NCBI GenBank assembly: GCA_964504025.1
Contig: CAZDCO010000001.1
Coordinates: 1 to 64,000 of the forward strand
DNA from: Scatosoma sp964504025
Lineage (GTDB): Bacteria > Bacillota > Clostridia > Christensenellales > Borkfalkiaceae
Direction: 5' to 3'
DNA length: 64,000 nt
Within the stretch, counting starts at the first letter, position 1; every line of letters begins with the position of its first letter. Both the position numbers and the translations under genes were made by a program. This document shows positions 1-8,850 of the stretch, one piece after another. Below the pieces are notes generated by a model. The model did not search any database and was not told where the DNA came from. It saw only the letters and a program-made list of their open reading frames with translations.

Positions 1-152
1 CCGAAGGCGTAGAAATGGTTATGCCCGGCGACAACATCGAAATGAAAGTCGTTCTCATTAAGCCCGTTGCGCTTGAAGAAGGTCTTCGTTTCGCTATCCG
101 TGAAGGCGGCAGAACGGTAGGTTCGGGCGTTATCGCTAAAATCTTGAAATAA
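1..152 (+). CDS. tuf: Elongation factor Tu, C-terminal end (partial)
   Basis: The last 49 codons of a gene that begins before the window; the frame opens at base 3 and ends in TAA at 150-152. The translation carries the beta-barrel domain 3 signature of EF-Tu, including VMPGDN, LEEGLRFAIREGG and the terminal RTVGSGV. EF-Tu delivers aminoacyl-tRNA to the ribosome as a GTP complex. A terminator follows directly, so this is the end of its transcription unit. Confidence 0.97.
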   Translation, partial: EGVEMVMPGDNIEMKVVLIKPVALEEGLRFAIREGGRTVGSGVIAKILK

Positions 153-167
153 TCGTTTTGTAAACGG

Positions 168-202
168 AAAAGTAGCTTATCTCACGATAGGCTACTTTTT
201 TT
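168..202 (+). terminator. Rho-independent terminator of tuf
   Basis: A perfect-looking stem (AAAAGTAGC with GCTACTTTT, extended by partly paired CTTATC/GATAGG) closes a short loop and is followed by a run of T. It starts 16 bases after the tuf stop. Confidence 0.9.
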
Positions 203-246
203 ATGTCTTTTTTCGCGCCACGCACCGATAAAAAATTCGTAAAAGC

Positions 247-275
247 TTGACAAAATACGCCGTATCGCTTATAAT
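247..275 (+). promoter_or_regulatory. Sigma-A promoter for the rhamnosidase-like gene
   Basis: TTGACA at 247-252 and TATAAT at 270-275 are exact consensus boxes with a 17-base spacer. The leader is about 55 bases and contains a small hairpin (CACGGG with CCCGTG, about 282-310) without a T-run. Confidence 0.9.
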
Positions 276-338
276 ATAAAAGCACGGGAAGATAACGCTA
301 TCCGCCCGTGGAGTATCACGAAAAAGGAAAATAAACAC

Positions 339-2579
339 ATGAAAGAACGTATCAGCGAGCGTTTGCAAACGGCTGTTTGGGCAAAGGGACAAGCGCGTGA
401 AATGAACGTAACGCTTGCCTTTCGACTGTCGTTACCGACGAAAGAGAAAGCGGTTATGCACATCATAGGGGAAACCTGTTATAAATTGATTATCGACGGC
501 GAACCGATTGCACTCGGACCGAACCGTGCCGCACACGGCTATTCGCGCGTGGCGGAATATTCGTTTACGGGCAAGACGATCGTCGTGGAAGCGTACGCTT
601 CTAACATCGAAAACTTTGATCGTAGAAAGGCAACGCCCTTTTTTGCGTGCGATCTCACGACCGAAACGAGGAAAGAGTATAGCGCGGAAGATTTCACCTG
701 TTTCCTTTTACCCGATCGTATTCGCAAGGTACAAAGATATTCCTATCAGCGCGCGTTTGCGGAAGCGTATGCGCTTTCTCACGACCGCACGGCGTTTTAT
801 CAAAATCAGGACGACGGCGCGTACCCCGTAACGGAAACGGAGCGCGTAGCCCTGCCTGCCATTCAGCCCTCGCGCACGACGAACCCCATGTTGGAACTCG
901 TGTATCCCGTGGCAACGATCGATCGCGGCGAAGTGCTCGTGGACGAAAATGCAAAAGTTTGGGAAGATAGAAGCATCACGCTGATCGGAACGGAAATCGA
1001 AGGTTTCCCTCGCGAGGAGTGGACGGTTGCCCTCACGGACGAAATCAGCCGTTTTCAGTATACTCGTACGTCGCAAAACGCGGATAAAACCTATCAAACG
1101 ATCGATCTCGGACGAGTAAGAGTGGGCTTTATCGAGTTGGAAATTACCGCGGAAAAGGCAGGGGACGTATACGTAGCCTTCGACGAAATTTTACGCGACG
1201 GCGAAAAAATGACGGTCGATCCCTTCCGTAACGTAACGGCGAACATATGCAAATGGACGTTGGAAAAGAGCGGTTCATACCGCGTGTCCACCTTCGAGCC
1301 GTACGCCCTCCGTTACGCGCGTATTATATGCACCAATGGCGTTACGGCAAAACTTGCTTTGCGTACCTACGAAAACCCCGAAGCGAACGCGTTTAAGATC
1401 GAGTGTTCGGACGAACGAGTGATGCAGTTGGTCGAAGCGGCGCGCGCGACGTTTGCGCATAACGCCGTCGATATGCTGACCGATTGCCCCGGACGCGAAC
1501 GCGCAGGCTGGTTGTCCGACAGTTGGTTCTCGTCGGTTGCCGAATACGTGTTTACGGGGGATAACAAAGCGGAACGCGCCTTTTTAGAAAACTACGTTTA
1601 CGCCGATCGAGCGAAGTTGCCCGTCGGCATGGTGCCTTGCTGTTACCCGTCCGATTGTTACGTTCCCGATTTCTACATTCCTAACTGGGCAATGTGGTAC
1701 ATTTTGGAATTACAAAAATATTATCGCCACTACGGCTATGACGAGCTGATTGAAAAATCGTTGGATAACGTACGCGGCTTGTTGCAATACTTCGAACAAA
1801 AGGAAAACGAATTCGGCGTTTTGGAAAACTTGACGGGTTGGGTATTCGTCGAATGGAGTGCGGCAAACGACGGTTCGCATATTTGCGGCGTCAACGTTCC
1901 GTCCAACGCGTGCTATTACGCTACGTTGAAAGCGGTTGCCGAAGTATACGGCGAGAAGCTGAACGGAAATAAACTCACGGAAAAAGCGGAGACGATACGC
2001 TCGTTTTTGTTGATGAACGCGTACACGGGTGGCTTCTTCGTGGATAATTTGGTGCGTAGCGCCGAGGGGAAACTCGTTCCCACCGACAATTATACGGAAG
2101 TTTGTCAATATTATATGTTCTGGTTCGGCTGCGCCGATAAGGAAACGCACCGTACCCTGTTCGATAAAATGCTGAACGACTACGGTAGGGGCAGCGCGAC
2201 GGCTTCTTCGCAGATCACGGTCAACGGCAAGCAAGTACCGTTTGAAAAGGCGAACATGATGTACGGCGTCTATATGCGTTTGGATCTTTTCCAACGCGAA
2301 GGGCGTAGAGAGGCACTTTTCGACGAGTGTTTGCGCTACTTCTACGATATGACGAAACAAACGGGCACACTGTGGGAGAATAACGAATCGGTAACGAGTT
2401 GCGATCACGCGTTCGCTTCATACGTCATCAAGTGGTTGCTGTACGCGCTGACGGGTTACGACGCACTCGCGCCGCAAAACGGCTTCGCAACGCACGGTAT
2501 CGGTATCGATTGCAAACTGACGTTGCCGGGCGAGGGGAAGACGGTCGTGATTGAAAACGACGTCCTTTCCGTACGATAA
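339..2579 (+). CDS. Alpha-L-rhamnosidase-like six-hairpin glycoside hydrolase (GH78-type)
   Basis: A 746-residue protein with no signal peptide, so probably cytoplasmic. The N-terminal half (about residues 1-340) is beta-rich. The C-terminal half resembles the (alpha/alpha)6 barrel of GH78 enzymes: the DCPGRERAGW stretch near residue 382 matches the family pattern DCPxR(D/E)xxxGW, which carries the catalytic acid, and is followed by the aromatic-rich VPDFYIPNWAMWY segment. GH78 enzymes release terminal rhamnose by inversion. Substrate specificity cannot be read here, and a related six-hairpin activity is possible. ATG at 339 follows an AAGGAAA ribosome site. The gene is monocistronic between a consensus promoter and a terminator. 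Confidence 0.75.
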   Translation: MKERISERLQTAVWAKGQAREMNVTLAFRLSLPTKEKAVMHIIGETCYKLIIDGEPIALGPNRAAHGYSRVAEYSFTGKTIVVEAYASNIENFDRRKATPFFACDLTTETRKEYSAEDFTCFLLPDRIRKVQRYSYQRAFAEAYALSHDRTAFYQNQDDGAYPVTETERVALPAIQPSRTTNPMLELVYPVATIDRGEVLVDENAKVWEDRSITLIGTEIEGFPREEWTVALTDEISRFQYTRTSQNADKTYQTIDLGRVRVGFIELEITAEKAGDVYVAFDEILRDGEKMTVDPFRNVTANICKWTLEKSGSYRVSTFEPYALRYARIICTNGVTAKLALRTYENPEANAFKIECSDERVMQLVEAARATFAHNAVDMLTDCPGRERAGWLSDSWFSSVAEYVFTGDNKAERAFLENYVYADRAKLPVGMVPCCYPSDCYVPDFYIPNWAMWYILELQKYYRHYGYDELIEKSLDNVRGLLQYFEQKENEFGVLENLTGWVFVEWSAANDGSHICGVNVPSNACYYATLKAVAEVYGEKLNGNKLTEKAETIRSFLLMNAYTGGFFVDNLVRSAEGKLVPTDNYTEVCQYYMFWFGCADKETHRTLFDKMLNDYGRGSATASSQITVNGKQVPFEKANMMYGVYMRLDLFQREGRREALFDECLRYFYDMTKQTGTLWENNESVTSCDHAFASYVIKWLLYALTGYDALAPQNGFATHGIGIDCKLTLPGEGKTVVIENDVLSVR

Positions 2580-2588
2580 ATGGATAGA

Positions 2589-2636
2589 AAAACGGACTGC
2601 GCGCTATCAAGCGATTTGCAGTCCGTTTCATTTTGT
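2589..2636 (+). terminator. Terminator after the rhamnosidase-like gene
   Basis: AAACGGACTGC pairs with GCAGTCCGTTT across a 17-base loop, then TTTTGTTGTT. The right arm and loop are copied again at 3076 onward by the tandem duplication, but the left arm is not, so the second copy cannot form this hairpin. Confidence 0.8.
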
Positions 2637-3553
2637 TGTTTATATATCGGTCAGGGATAACGCGTCGTCGAAACGCCGTAACAGGGTAGTATCGGGATAT
2701 TCGGCAAGCGTCTTTTCCCGTTCCTCCCGTCCGTATCCCGTCAAGACGAGTGCGGCACGCGCGCCTACCCGTTTGGCGCATTGCACGTCCGATAACCGAT
2801 CGCCGATCATCAAACATTCCGTCGGCGAAATGCGCAATCGCTCGCAAACGGAAAGCAACATACCGCTTTTGGGCTTGCGACAGTCGCAATCGTCCTTCGT
2901 GTCGTGCGGACAAATTTCCCAAATATCGGTATTCCAACCGCGAAACTCCGTTTCAAAATCGTAATCGCCGCCCGTACCGCGCGCAATACTCGATTGATTG
3001 GTAACGATCCCCACGGTATAACCGCGCGATTTCAACTTCGTAAACACGTCGCGCACGTCGGCATAGGGGCGTAACGCGCGCTATCAAGCGATTTGCAGTC
3101 CGTTTCATTTTGTTGTTTATATATCGGTCAGGGATAACGCGTCGTCGAAACGCCGTAACAGGGTAGTATCGGGATATTCGGCAAGCGTCTTTTCCCGTTC
3201 CTCCCGTCCGTATCCCGTCAAGACGAGTGCGGCACGCGCGCCTACCCGTTTGGCGCATTGCACGTCCGATAACCGATCGCCGATCATCAAACATTCCGTC
3301 GGCGAAATGCGCAATCGCTCGCAAACGGAAAGCAACATACCGCTTTTGGGCTTGCGACAGTCGCAATCGTCCTTCGTGTCGTGCGGACAAATTTCCCAAA
3401 TATCGGTATTCCAACCGCGAAACTCCGTTTCAAAATCGTAATCGCCGCCCGTACCGCGCGCAATACTCGATTGATTGGTAACGATCCCCACGGTATAACC
3501 GCGCGATTTCAACTTCGTAAACACGTCGCGCACGTCGGCATAGGGGCGTAACG
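2599..3553. repeat. Exact 477-bp tandem duplication
   Basis: Bases 2599-3076 recur as 3076-3553 with no difference I could find, offset 477, sharing one base at the junction. The unit covers the loop and right arm of the upstream terminator plus the 3' four-fifths of the HAD phosphatase gene. Complete identity means the copy is very recent or is an assembly error. Confidence 0.95.
2640..3075 (-). pseudogene. Truncated second copy of the HAD phosphatase gene
   Basis: This is the 3' part of the gene at 3117-3623 in a tandem copy. It starts inside codon 30-something of the parent, so it lacks the N-terminal DxDGT nucleophile motif. An internal GTG (3056) would give a 138-residue product without the catalytic aspartates. 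With no terminator between the copies, transcription from the intact copy would run into it. A functional product is not expected. Confidence 0.85.
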
Positions 3554-3623
3554 TTTGCGGATACCGCTTATCCACGAGTTCGCCTAGTGTTCCGTCGCGA
3601 TCAAAAAGAATACATTTTATCAT
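3117..3623 (-). CDS. HAD-IIIA phosphatase, GmhB/histidinol-phosphatase type
   Basis: A 168-residue cytoplasmic phosphatase of the HAD superfamily. Residues 8-12 are the DxDGT nucleophile motif, VTNQS near residue 53 is motif II, and CPHDTKDDCDCRKP is the Cys/His zinc loop of GmhB-like enzymes, followed by the GDRLSD acidic motif. GmhB dephosphorylates heptose-1,7-bisphosphate, and close relatives act on histidinol phosphate or other sugar phosphates. No heptose genes lie nearby, so the substrate is open. It is transcribed from a consensus promoter divergent to murE. Its 3' end is duplicated downstream. Confidence 0.8.
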   Translation of the reverse strand: MIKCILFDRDGTLGELVDKRYPQTLRPYADVRDVFTKLKSRGYTVGIVTNQSSIARGTGGDYDFETEFRGWNTDIWEICPHDTKDDCDCRKPKSGMLLSVCERLRISPTECLMIGDRLSDVQCAKRVGARAALVLTGYGREEREKTLAEYPDTTLLRRFDDALSLTDI

Positions 3624-3632
3624 AGTACGATC

Positions 3633-3661
3633 AGTATATCACGAACGGCGTGAAAAGTCAA
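3633..3661 (-). promoter_or_regulatory. Sigma-A promoter for the HAD phosphatase
   Basis: On the minus strand TTGACT (3661-3656) and TATACT (3638-3633) are separated by 17 bases, and the start codon follows 10 bases further on. Confidence 0.8.
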
Positions 3662-3780
3662 CCGATCTCACGGTTTGCGCGCGCCGTTCTTTTTTCTTGC
3701 AAAAAATCGCGTCGGACAACATACGCGGCGCGTTCGACGAATAGAATAGAGTATCACGGCGTAAGGAGAAAGAGGGGAGT

Positions 3781-5253
3781 ATGCGGTTGACGAAGTTGGT
3801 AAGCAGTATCGGAGAGATCCGTTGGACGGAACGGGGCGAAGAAGAAATCAACGTAACGGCGTTATTCGCGGACAGTCGGCAAACGCGCGAAGGCGGTTTG
3901 TTCTTTTGCTTGACAGGCGGCGAGCAGGACGGACATTCGTTTGCGAAAGAGGCGGTAGAGCGCGGTGCGGTGGCAATCGTAGCGGAACGGCAGTTGCCGA
4001 TCGACGTACCGCAAGTGCTTGTTGTAAACGCGCGTATAGCGTTGGCAAAGACGGCGGCGCGCTTTTACGGCAACCCCGAAGAACGGTTGAAAATCGTCTC
4101 CGTTACGGGCACGAACGGAAAAACGACGACGACGTATATGCTACAATCGATCTTGGAACGCGCCGACAAAAAAACGGGCGTCATCGGTACGCTCGGCGCG
4201 TGCGGCAACGGCGCACTGCTCCCGACGGCGTTGACTACGCCTGATCCGATCGAGTTGTTCCAAACGCTTGCTCGGCTCTTTTTACAAGGCGTCGAATACG
4301 TCGTCATGGAAGTGTCCGCACACGCGCTATATTATCATAAGGTTTACGGAATCCCGTTTGCGGCGTGTATTTTCACCAACTGTACGCAAGACCATTTAGA
4401 TTTTTTCAAGACGATGGACGACTACGCCGCGACGAAGGCAACTCTGTTCCGTGCGGAATGTTGTCCGATCGCCGTCGTCAACGGCGACGACGAAGAGGGA
4501 AGAAAGATCGGTGAAATGCGCGCGGAAACGGGCGCGCCCACCCTCTATTACGGTTTGCATACGCCCACCGACGCCTTCGCGATCCTCACGCACGAATCGC
4601 TGTCGGAAACGGAGTGCCTGTTCAACGTAAACGATAAGCTGTGTCGGGTGCGTTTGGCAATAGTAGGACGGCATAACGTATATAACGCGTTGGCAGCGGC
4701 GACGTGCGCTACGGCGCTCGGAATCTCGCTTTCCGCCATCGCAAAGGGCTTGTGCGGCTTGTCGGGCGTTCGCGGTCGGTTGGAGCGCGTAACCGAATAT
4801 CACGGCGCGCAAATATTCGTCGATTACGCGCATACGCCCGACGGCTTGGAACAATCGCTGAAAACGATCAAACGGCTGTGTCGCGGACGGGTGATTTGCT
4901 TGTTCGGTTGCGGCGGCAATCGGGATAAGAGTAAACGAGCGATTATGGGCGAGAAAGCGGCGAAGTCGTGCGATTTTTGCGTGCTGACGTCCGATAATCC
5001 GCGCTACGAAGATCCCATGGATATTCTCGCGGAAACGGAGAGGGGGTATCGCCGTTTTTCCATGCGCTACGTCGTCGTTCCCGAACGCAAGGACGCTATT
5101 CGGTACGCGATCGACATTTTGAAAGAGGACGACGTATTGCTCGTGGCAGGCAAGGGCGGAGAAGAATATCAGGAAATTATGGGTATAAAATATCCCTTCG
5201 ACGACAATGCTATCATTGAAAAAATAATACGGGAAAAACGGGAAACGCTCTAA
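3781..5253 (+). CDS. murE: UDP-MurNAc-L-Ala-D-Glu:meso-diaminopimelate ligase
   Basis: A 490-residue cytoplasmic Mur ligase that adds the third residue of the peptidoglycan stem peptide using ATP. The ATP loop TGTNGKTTTT lies near residue 108, the central-domain VMEVSAHAL follows, and the C-terminal DNPR motif at about residue 405 is the signature for meso-DAP rather than lysine. The cell wall is therefore predicted DAP-type. ATG 3781 follows GGAGAAAGAGGGGAGT. It is the first gene of the division/wall cluster. murF, its usual next neighbour, is missing and mraY starts 27 bases downstream. Confidence 0.96.
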   Translation: MRLTKLVSSIGEIRWTERGEEEINVTALFADSRQTREGGLFFCLTGGEQDGHSFAKEAVERGAVAIVAERQLPIDVPQVLVVNARIALAKTAARFYGNPEERLKIVSVTGTNGKTTTTYMLQSILERADKKTGVIGTLGACGNGALLPTALTTPDPIELFQTLARLFLQGVEYVVMEVSAHALYYHKVYGIPFAACIFTNCTQDHLDFFKTMDDYAATKATLFRAECCPIAVVNGDDEEGRKIGEMRAETGAPTLYYGLHTPTDAFAILTHESLSETECLFNVNDKLCRVRLAIVGRHNVYNALAAATCATALGISLSAIAKGLCGLSGVRGRLERVTEYHGAQIFVDYAHTPDGLEQSLKTIKRLCRGRVICLFGCGGNRDKSKRAIMGEKAAKSCDFCVLTSDNPRYEDPMDILAETERGYRRFSMRYVVVPERKDAIRYAIDILKEDDVLLVAGKGGEEYQEIMGIKYPFDDNAIIEKIIREKRETL

Positions 5254-5280
5254 CGCACGGCGGTTTTCCTTGCGGAGTTT

Positions 5281-6234
5281 ATGAAAGACTACTTATACGC
5301 GCTGCTTTGCGCTTTTGCCACGTCCTTGCTGTTTTGTAAAACGCTCTTGCCGATCCTAAAACGACTGCACGTAGGACAAAATATTCTATCCTACGTCGAG
5401 GAGCATAAGAACAAAAACGGCACGCCGACGATGGGCGGTTTGGCGTTCGTGGCGGCGGCAACGCTGACGACGGCACTCTTCCTGCGCACGCGTACGCGCG
5501 TCGTAACGCTGACGCTCGTCGTGGGTTTGGCGTATGCGTGCGTCGGCTTTTTAGACGATTTTTTGAAGTGTAGGCGAAAGGATAATCTCGGCTTGCTCGC
5601 CTGGCAAAAATTCGGCTTTCAAATCGCGATCGCGCTGTTTATCGGCTATTTTTGCGTCAAGAACGGTTTGACGACTTGGTCGATTCCTTTTTTGTCGTTT
5701 TCCGTAGACATCGGTTGGTGGGCGTTTCCGTTGACGGTATTTGCGTTCGTTGCTACGACGAACGCCGTAAACCTCACCGACGGTTTGGACGGCTTGGCGT
5801 CCGCCGTCAGTATTCCGTACTTTTTCACCATCGGCGTACTCGTTCTCGTAGGGGAGAGGGATACGGGAGTGGGAACGGTATGTTTCGCGCTCGTCGGCGC
5901 GTTGTCGGCGTACTTGCTGTTCAATAGTCATCCTGCGAGCGTGTTCATGGGGGATACGGGTTCGCTATCCCTCGGCGGTTTTGCCGCTTGCGTGTCGGTG
6001 TTTACGGGCAACGCCTTGTATATCCTCGTCGTCGGCGCGTGTTTCGTGGCGTCCGTGATTTCCGTAATCGTGCAAGTTGCGTATTTTAAGTGTACGGGCG
6101 GCAAACGAGTGTGGCTTATGACGCCCCTGCATCATCATTTTCAAAAGAAAGGCTATTCGGAAACGAAGATTGCCTACGCCTATTTCGCCGTTACCGTACT
6201 CCTCGGTACGCTGTGTATCGTAGCCGCGCTCTAA
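5281..6234 (+). CDS. mraY: Phospho-N-acetylmuramoyl-pentapeptide transferase
   Basis: A 317-residue polytopic membrane enzyme, the usual family length. It transfers phospho-MurNAc-pentapeptide to undecaprenyl phosphate to make lipid I. Visible signatures are NKNGTPTMGG in the first cytoplasmic loop, LTDGLDGLA, FMGDTGSLSLGG near residue 222 and the histidine-rich HHHFQKKG near 284. It lies between murE and murD in one apparent operon. Confidence 0.97.
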   Translation: MKDYLYALLCAFATSLLFCKTLLPILKRLHVGQNILSYVEEHKNKNGTPTMGGLAFVAAATLTTALFLRTRTRVVTLTLVVGLAYACVGFLDDFLKCRRKDNLGLLAWQKFGFQIAIALFIGYFCVKNGLTTWSIPFLSFSVDIGWWAFPLTVFAFVATTNAVNLTDGLDGLASAVSIPYFFTIGVLVLVGERDTGVGTVCFALVGALSAYLLFNSHPASVFMGDTGSLSLGGFAACVSVFTGNALYILVVGACFVASVISVIVQVAYFKCTGGKRVWLMTPLHHHFQKKGYSETKIAYAYFAVTVLLGTLCIVAAL

Positions 6235-6273
6235 CGGGAAAGGGCACGCAAAATATCGTTAAGGAGAAAAAAT

Positions 6274-7695
6274 ATGTATCCGAAAAGACAATCGTTTTTG
6301 GTGCTCGGTTTATCCCGTTCGGGACGGGCGGCAACGGAGTTTTTGTTGCGTAAAGGCGCGCGCGTGTATATCTACGACGACGTTACGAGCGCGCGTTTAG
6401 AGGAAACGGCACGGGAGTTGTCGGAAAAGGGCGCGGTGCGTGTCGATAAGGAAACGTTGCCCACGGCGATCGAGCGTTGCGACGCGCTGGTACTCAGTCC
6501 GGGAATTCCGATCGATCACGAAGTGTCGGTGGCGTTCAAAAAACGGGGCAAAGCCGTCGTCGGGGAAACGGAGCTTGCGGCTCGCTACGGAAAAAACGCC
6601 GTCGTTGCCGTTACGGGCACGAACGGAAAAACGACTACGGTATCCCTGCTTGCGCGGTTGCTGAACGCAGGGGGAGTTGCCGCCTACGCTTGCGGCAATA
6701 TCGGAACGCCTTTGATTGAATACGTCGATCGCGGAGAAGAGGACGTCGCCGTCGTGGAAATATCCAGCTTTCAGTTAGAAACGCTCAACTCGCTTTGTCC
6801 GCATATCGCCGTCGTACTCAACGTAACCGAAGATCATCTCAATCGGCATTATACCATGGACAATTACGTATTTTTGAAAGCGAAACTCTTGAAAAATTGT
6901 TCAGGTGCGGAATACGCGGTGCTCAATTACGACGATGAAATCGTGCGCGGTTTTGCGGAGCGTACGAAGGCGCGCGTCGTGTGGTTTTCAACGCGTGAAC
7001 GGGTACACGGTGGGTACGTAGAGGACGGTTACCTGACCTATCGCGGCGAAAAGATATTCCCCGTTGCCGACCTGCCTATCCGCGGCGTACATAATCTTTC
7101 CAACGCGTTGGCGGCAGTCGTCGCGGCAAAACTCATGGGCGTGGCGAACGATAAAATCGCCGAAGGCTTGTCCTCTTTCAAGGGGGTAAAGCACCGCATA
7201 CAGGAAATCGCGACCGTTCGCGGCGTAACGTACGTGGACGATTCTAAGGGCACGAACGTGGACGCTACGTTGAAAGCGGTTGCGTGCATGCGCGCCGATA
7301 CCGTGTTGCTCCTTGGCGGTAAGGATAAGGGGTACGAATATAAACGCCTGTTCTCCGCGCTGAAAGGGAGTAAAGTCGTGCACGCCGTATTGTACGGGGA
7401 AAACAGATACGCTTTGCTTGCGGCGGCACGAGAACGCGGCTTTACAAGCGTAACCGTATGCGAATCGTTCGACTTCGCCGTGCGCGTGGCGATTTTGCAA
7501 GCACGGGAGGGACAAATCGTTTTGCTTAGCCCTGCCAGCGCAAGCTTCGACGAGTTTGCAAGCTATGAAGAGAGAGGTGACGCCTTTGCGAAAATCGTGG
7601 AAAGCCTTACGGAAGAGAACGGAGCGGAAAGAAACGACGACGTGGCAGGAAATGCAAACGACGACGCACCCGATCGCGAAGAGGAAAGAGAATAA
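6274..7695 (+). CDS. murD: UDP-MurNAc-L-alanine:D-glutamate ligase
   Basis: A 473-residue Mur ligase adding D-glutamate, the second stem-peptide residue. It shows the N-terminal GLSRSGRAA nucleotide fold, the ATP loop VTGTNGKTT near residue 113, EISSFQLE and VLNVTEDHLNRH, and the C-terminal LSPASASFDEF motif. A charged tail of about 30 residues after the domain is unusual; its coding DNA also carries the start of ftsW in another frame. ATG 6274 follows AAGGAGAAAAAAT. Confidence 0.96.
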   Translation: MYPKRQSFLVLGLSRSGRAATEFLLRKGARVYIYDDVTSARLEETARELSEKGAVRVDKETLPTAIERCDALVLSPGIPIDHEVSVAFKKRGKAVVGETELAARYGKNAVVAVTGTNGKTTTVSLLARLLNAGGVAAYACGNIGTPLIEYVDRGEEDVAVVEISSFQLETLNSLCPHIAVVLNVTEDHLNRHYTMDNYVFLKAKLLKNCSGAEYAVLNYDDEIVRGFAERTKARVVWFSTRERVHGGYVEDGYLTYRGEKIFPVADLPIRGVHNLSNALAAVVAAKLMGVANDKIAEGLSSFKGVKHRIQEIATVRGVTYVDDSKGTNVDATLKAVACMRADTVLLLGGKDKGYEYKRLFSALKGSKVVHAVLYGENRYALLAAARERGFTSVTVCESFDFAVRVAILQAREGQIVLLSPASASFDEFASYEERGDAFAKIVESLTEENGAERNDDVAGNANDDAPDREEERE

Positions 7696-8791
7696 ACGCC
7701 GCGGCGATCCGCTTATTCTGTGGTTGACCGTCGCGCTGTCGGCGTTCGGCGTCGTGGCGATCTATTCGGCAAGCTCGTACGTGGCGGAAACGCAGTACGG
7801 CAACGCGTGGTTTTTTACCAATAAACAGCTCGTCGGTTTGGCGATCGGCACGGCGGCTATGCTCGTTTGCGGTAGGTTGCCGTACGAAAAATTAAAGGGT
7901 AAGCGCGTTCGCCACGTCGCGCTGATTTTGCCGATGATCTTGCTCGCGCTCGTGTTCGTACCGGGGCTGGGTAAAAGCAACTACGGCGCGACGCGTTGGA
8001 TCGCGATTGGCGGCGTAACCGTGCAACCGTCCGAGTTGGCGAAATACGGCTTCGTAATCTACGCGTCGGCGTATATGAGCGACAATATGCAAAATATGCG
8101 TACCTTCAAGGGTACGATTCCCGTCTTTCTTGCGGGCGGCGCGATATGCCTGTTGATTATCGTCGAACCGAATATGTCCGTTACGATGTGCGTCGGTATG
8201 TTGATGCTGGCAATGCTGTTTTTGGGCGGTATGCGTTGGCGACACTTGTTGCCCGTGTTGCTTCCCGTCGTGCTTGCCGTACCCGTACTCATCGCCGTAG
8301 AGCCCTATCGACTGTCGCGGCTGAGTGCCTTTTTAAACCCTTGGGAAAATCCGAGGGGTGAGGGGTATCAGTTGATCCAGTCGTTGTACGCGCTCGGTAA
8401 CGGCGGTTGGTTCGGTACGGGCTTGTTCCGCTCGCGGCAAAAATACCGCTTCTTGCCCTTTGCGGAAAGCGACTTCATTCTATCGATTATCGGGGAAGAG
8501 TTGGGGTTCGTCGGCGTTGCGGTACTCTTCGCCGCTTGCGCGTTGCTCGTCGCGCGCGGTGTACGCACGGCGGCACGCGCCAAAGATTTCTTTTCCTTTT
8601 TGTTGGCGTCGGGGATCACCCTCGTCTATGGAATACAAACGGTTGTCAACGCACTCGTCGTCAGCGGCAGTATTCCGCCGACGGGTTTACCGTTGCCGTT
8701 GATCAGTTCGGGAAATACGTCCTTGATCGTTACGATGGCGTCTATGGGGGTGCTGTACGCCGTTTCGGTGCGGAACGAGCAAAGCGGATAA
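7652..8791 (+). CDS. ftsW: Lipid II polymerase of the SEDS family (FtsW/RodA/SpoVE)
   Basis: About 379 residues with ten or so membrane helices, the first at ILWLTVALSAFGVVAIYSAS. SEDS hallmarks are GLGKSNYGATRWI, QPSELAKYGFV, PNMSVT, GEGYQLIQSLYALGNGGWFG, FILSIIGEELGFVG and PPTGLPLPLISSGNTSLI. It polymerises glycan strands at the septum with a partner transpeptidase. The frame is open upstream to TTG 7556, but ATG 7652 leaves a normal short cytoplasmic head and only a 44-base overlap with murD, so I prefer it. Its position in the division cluster favours FtsW over RodA. Confidence 0.92.
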   Translation: MQTTTHPIAKRKENKRRGDPLILWLTVALSAFGVVAIYSASSYVAETQYGNAWFFTNKQLVGLAIGTAAMLVCGRLPYEKLKGKRVRHVALILPMILLALVFVPGLGKSNYGATRWIAIGGVTVQPSELAKYGFVIYASAYMSDNMQNMRTFKGTIPVFLAGGAICLLIIVEPNMSVTMCVGMLMLAMLFLGGMRWRHLLPVLLPVVLAVPVLIAVEPYRLSRLSAFLNPWENPRGEGYQLIQSLYALGNGGWFGTGLFRSRQKYRFLPFAESDFILSIIGEELGFVGVAVLFAACALLVARGVRTAARAKDFFSFLLASGITLVYGIQTVVNALVVSGSIPPTGLPLPLISSGNTSLIVTMASMGVLYAVSVRNEQSG

Positions 8792-8850
8792 AAAGTGCAG
8801 CACAATACGCGCCGCCTTTTTCATATTATAAAGCAAAGGAGCTTTATCGT

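Noticed and set aside
282..310. Riboswitch in the leader of the rhamnosidase-like gene
   Set aside because: Only a simple hairpin is present; no known aptamer core or terminator accompanies it.
7556..7651. Upstream extension of ftsW to TTG 7556
   Set aside because: It would overlap murD by 140 bases, adds an atypical basic head and lacks a ribosome site.
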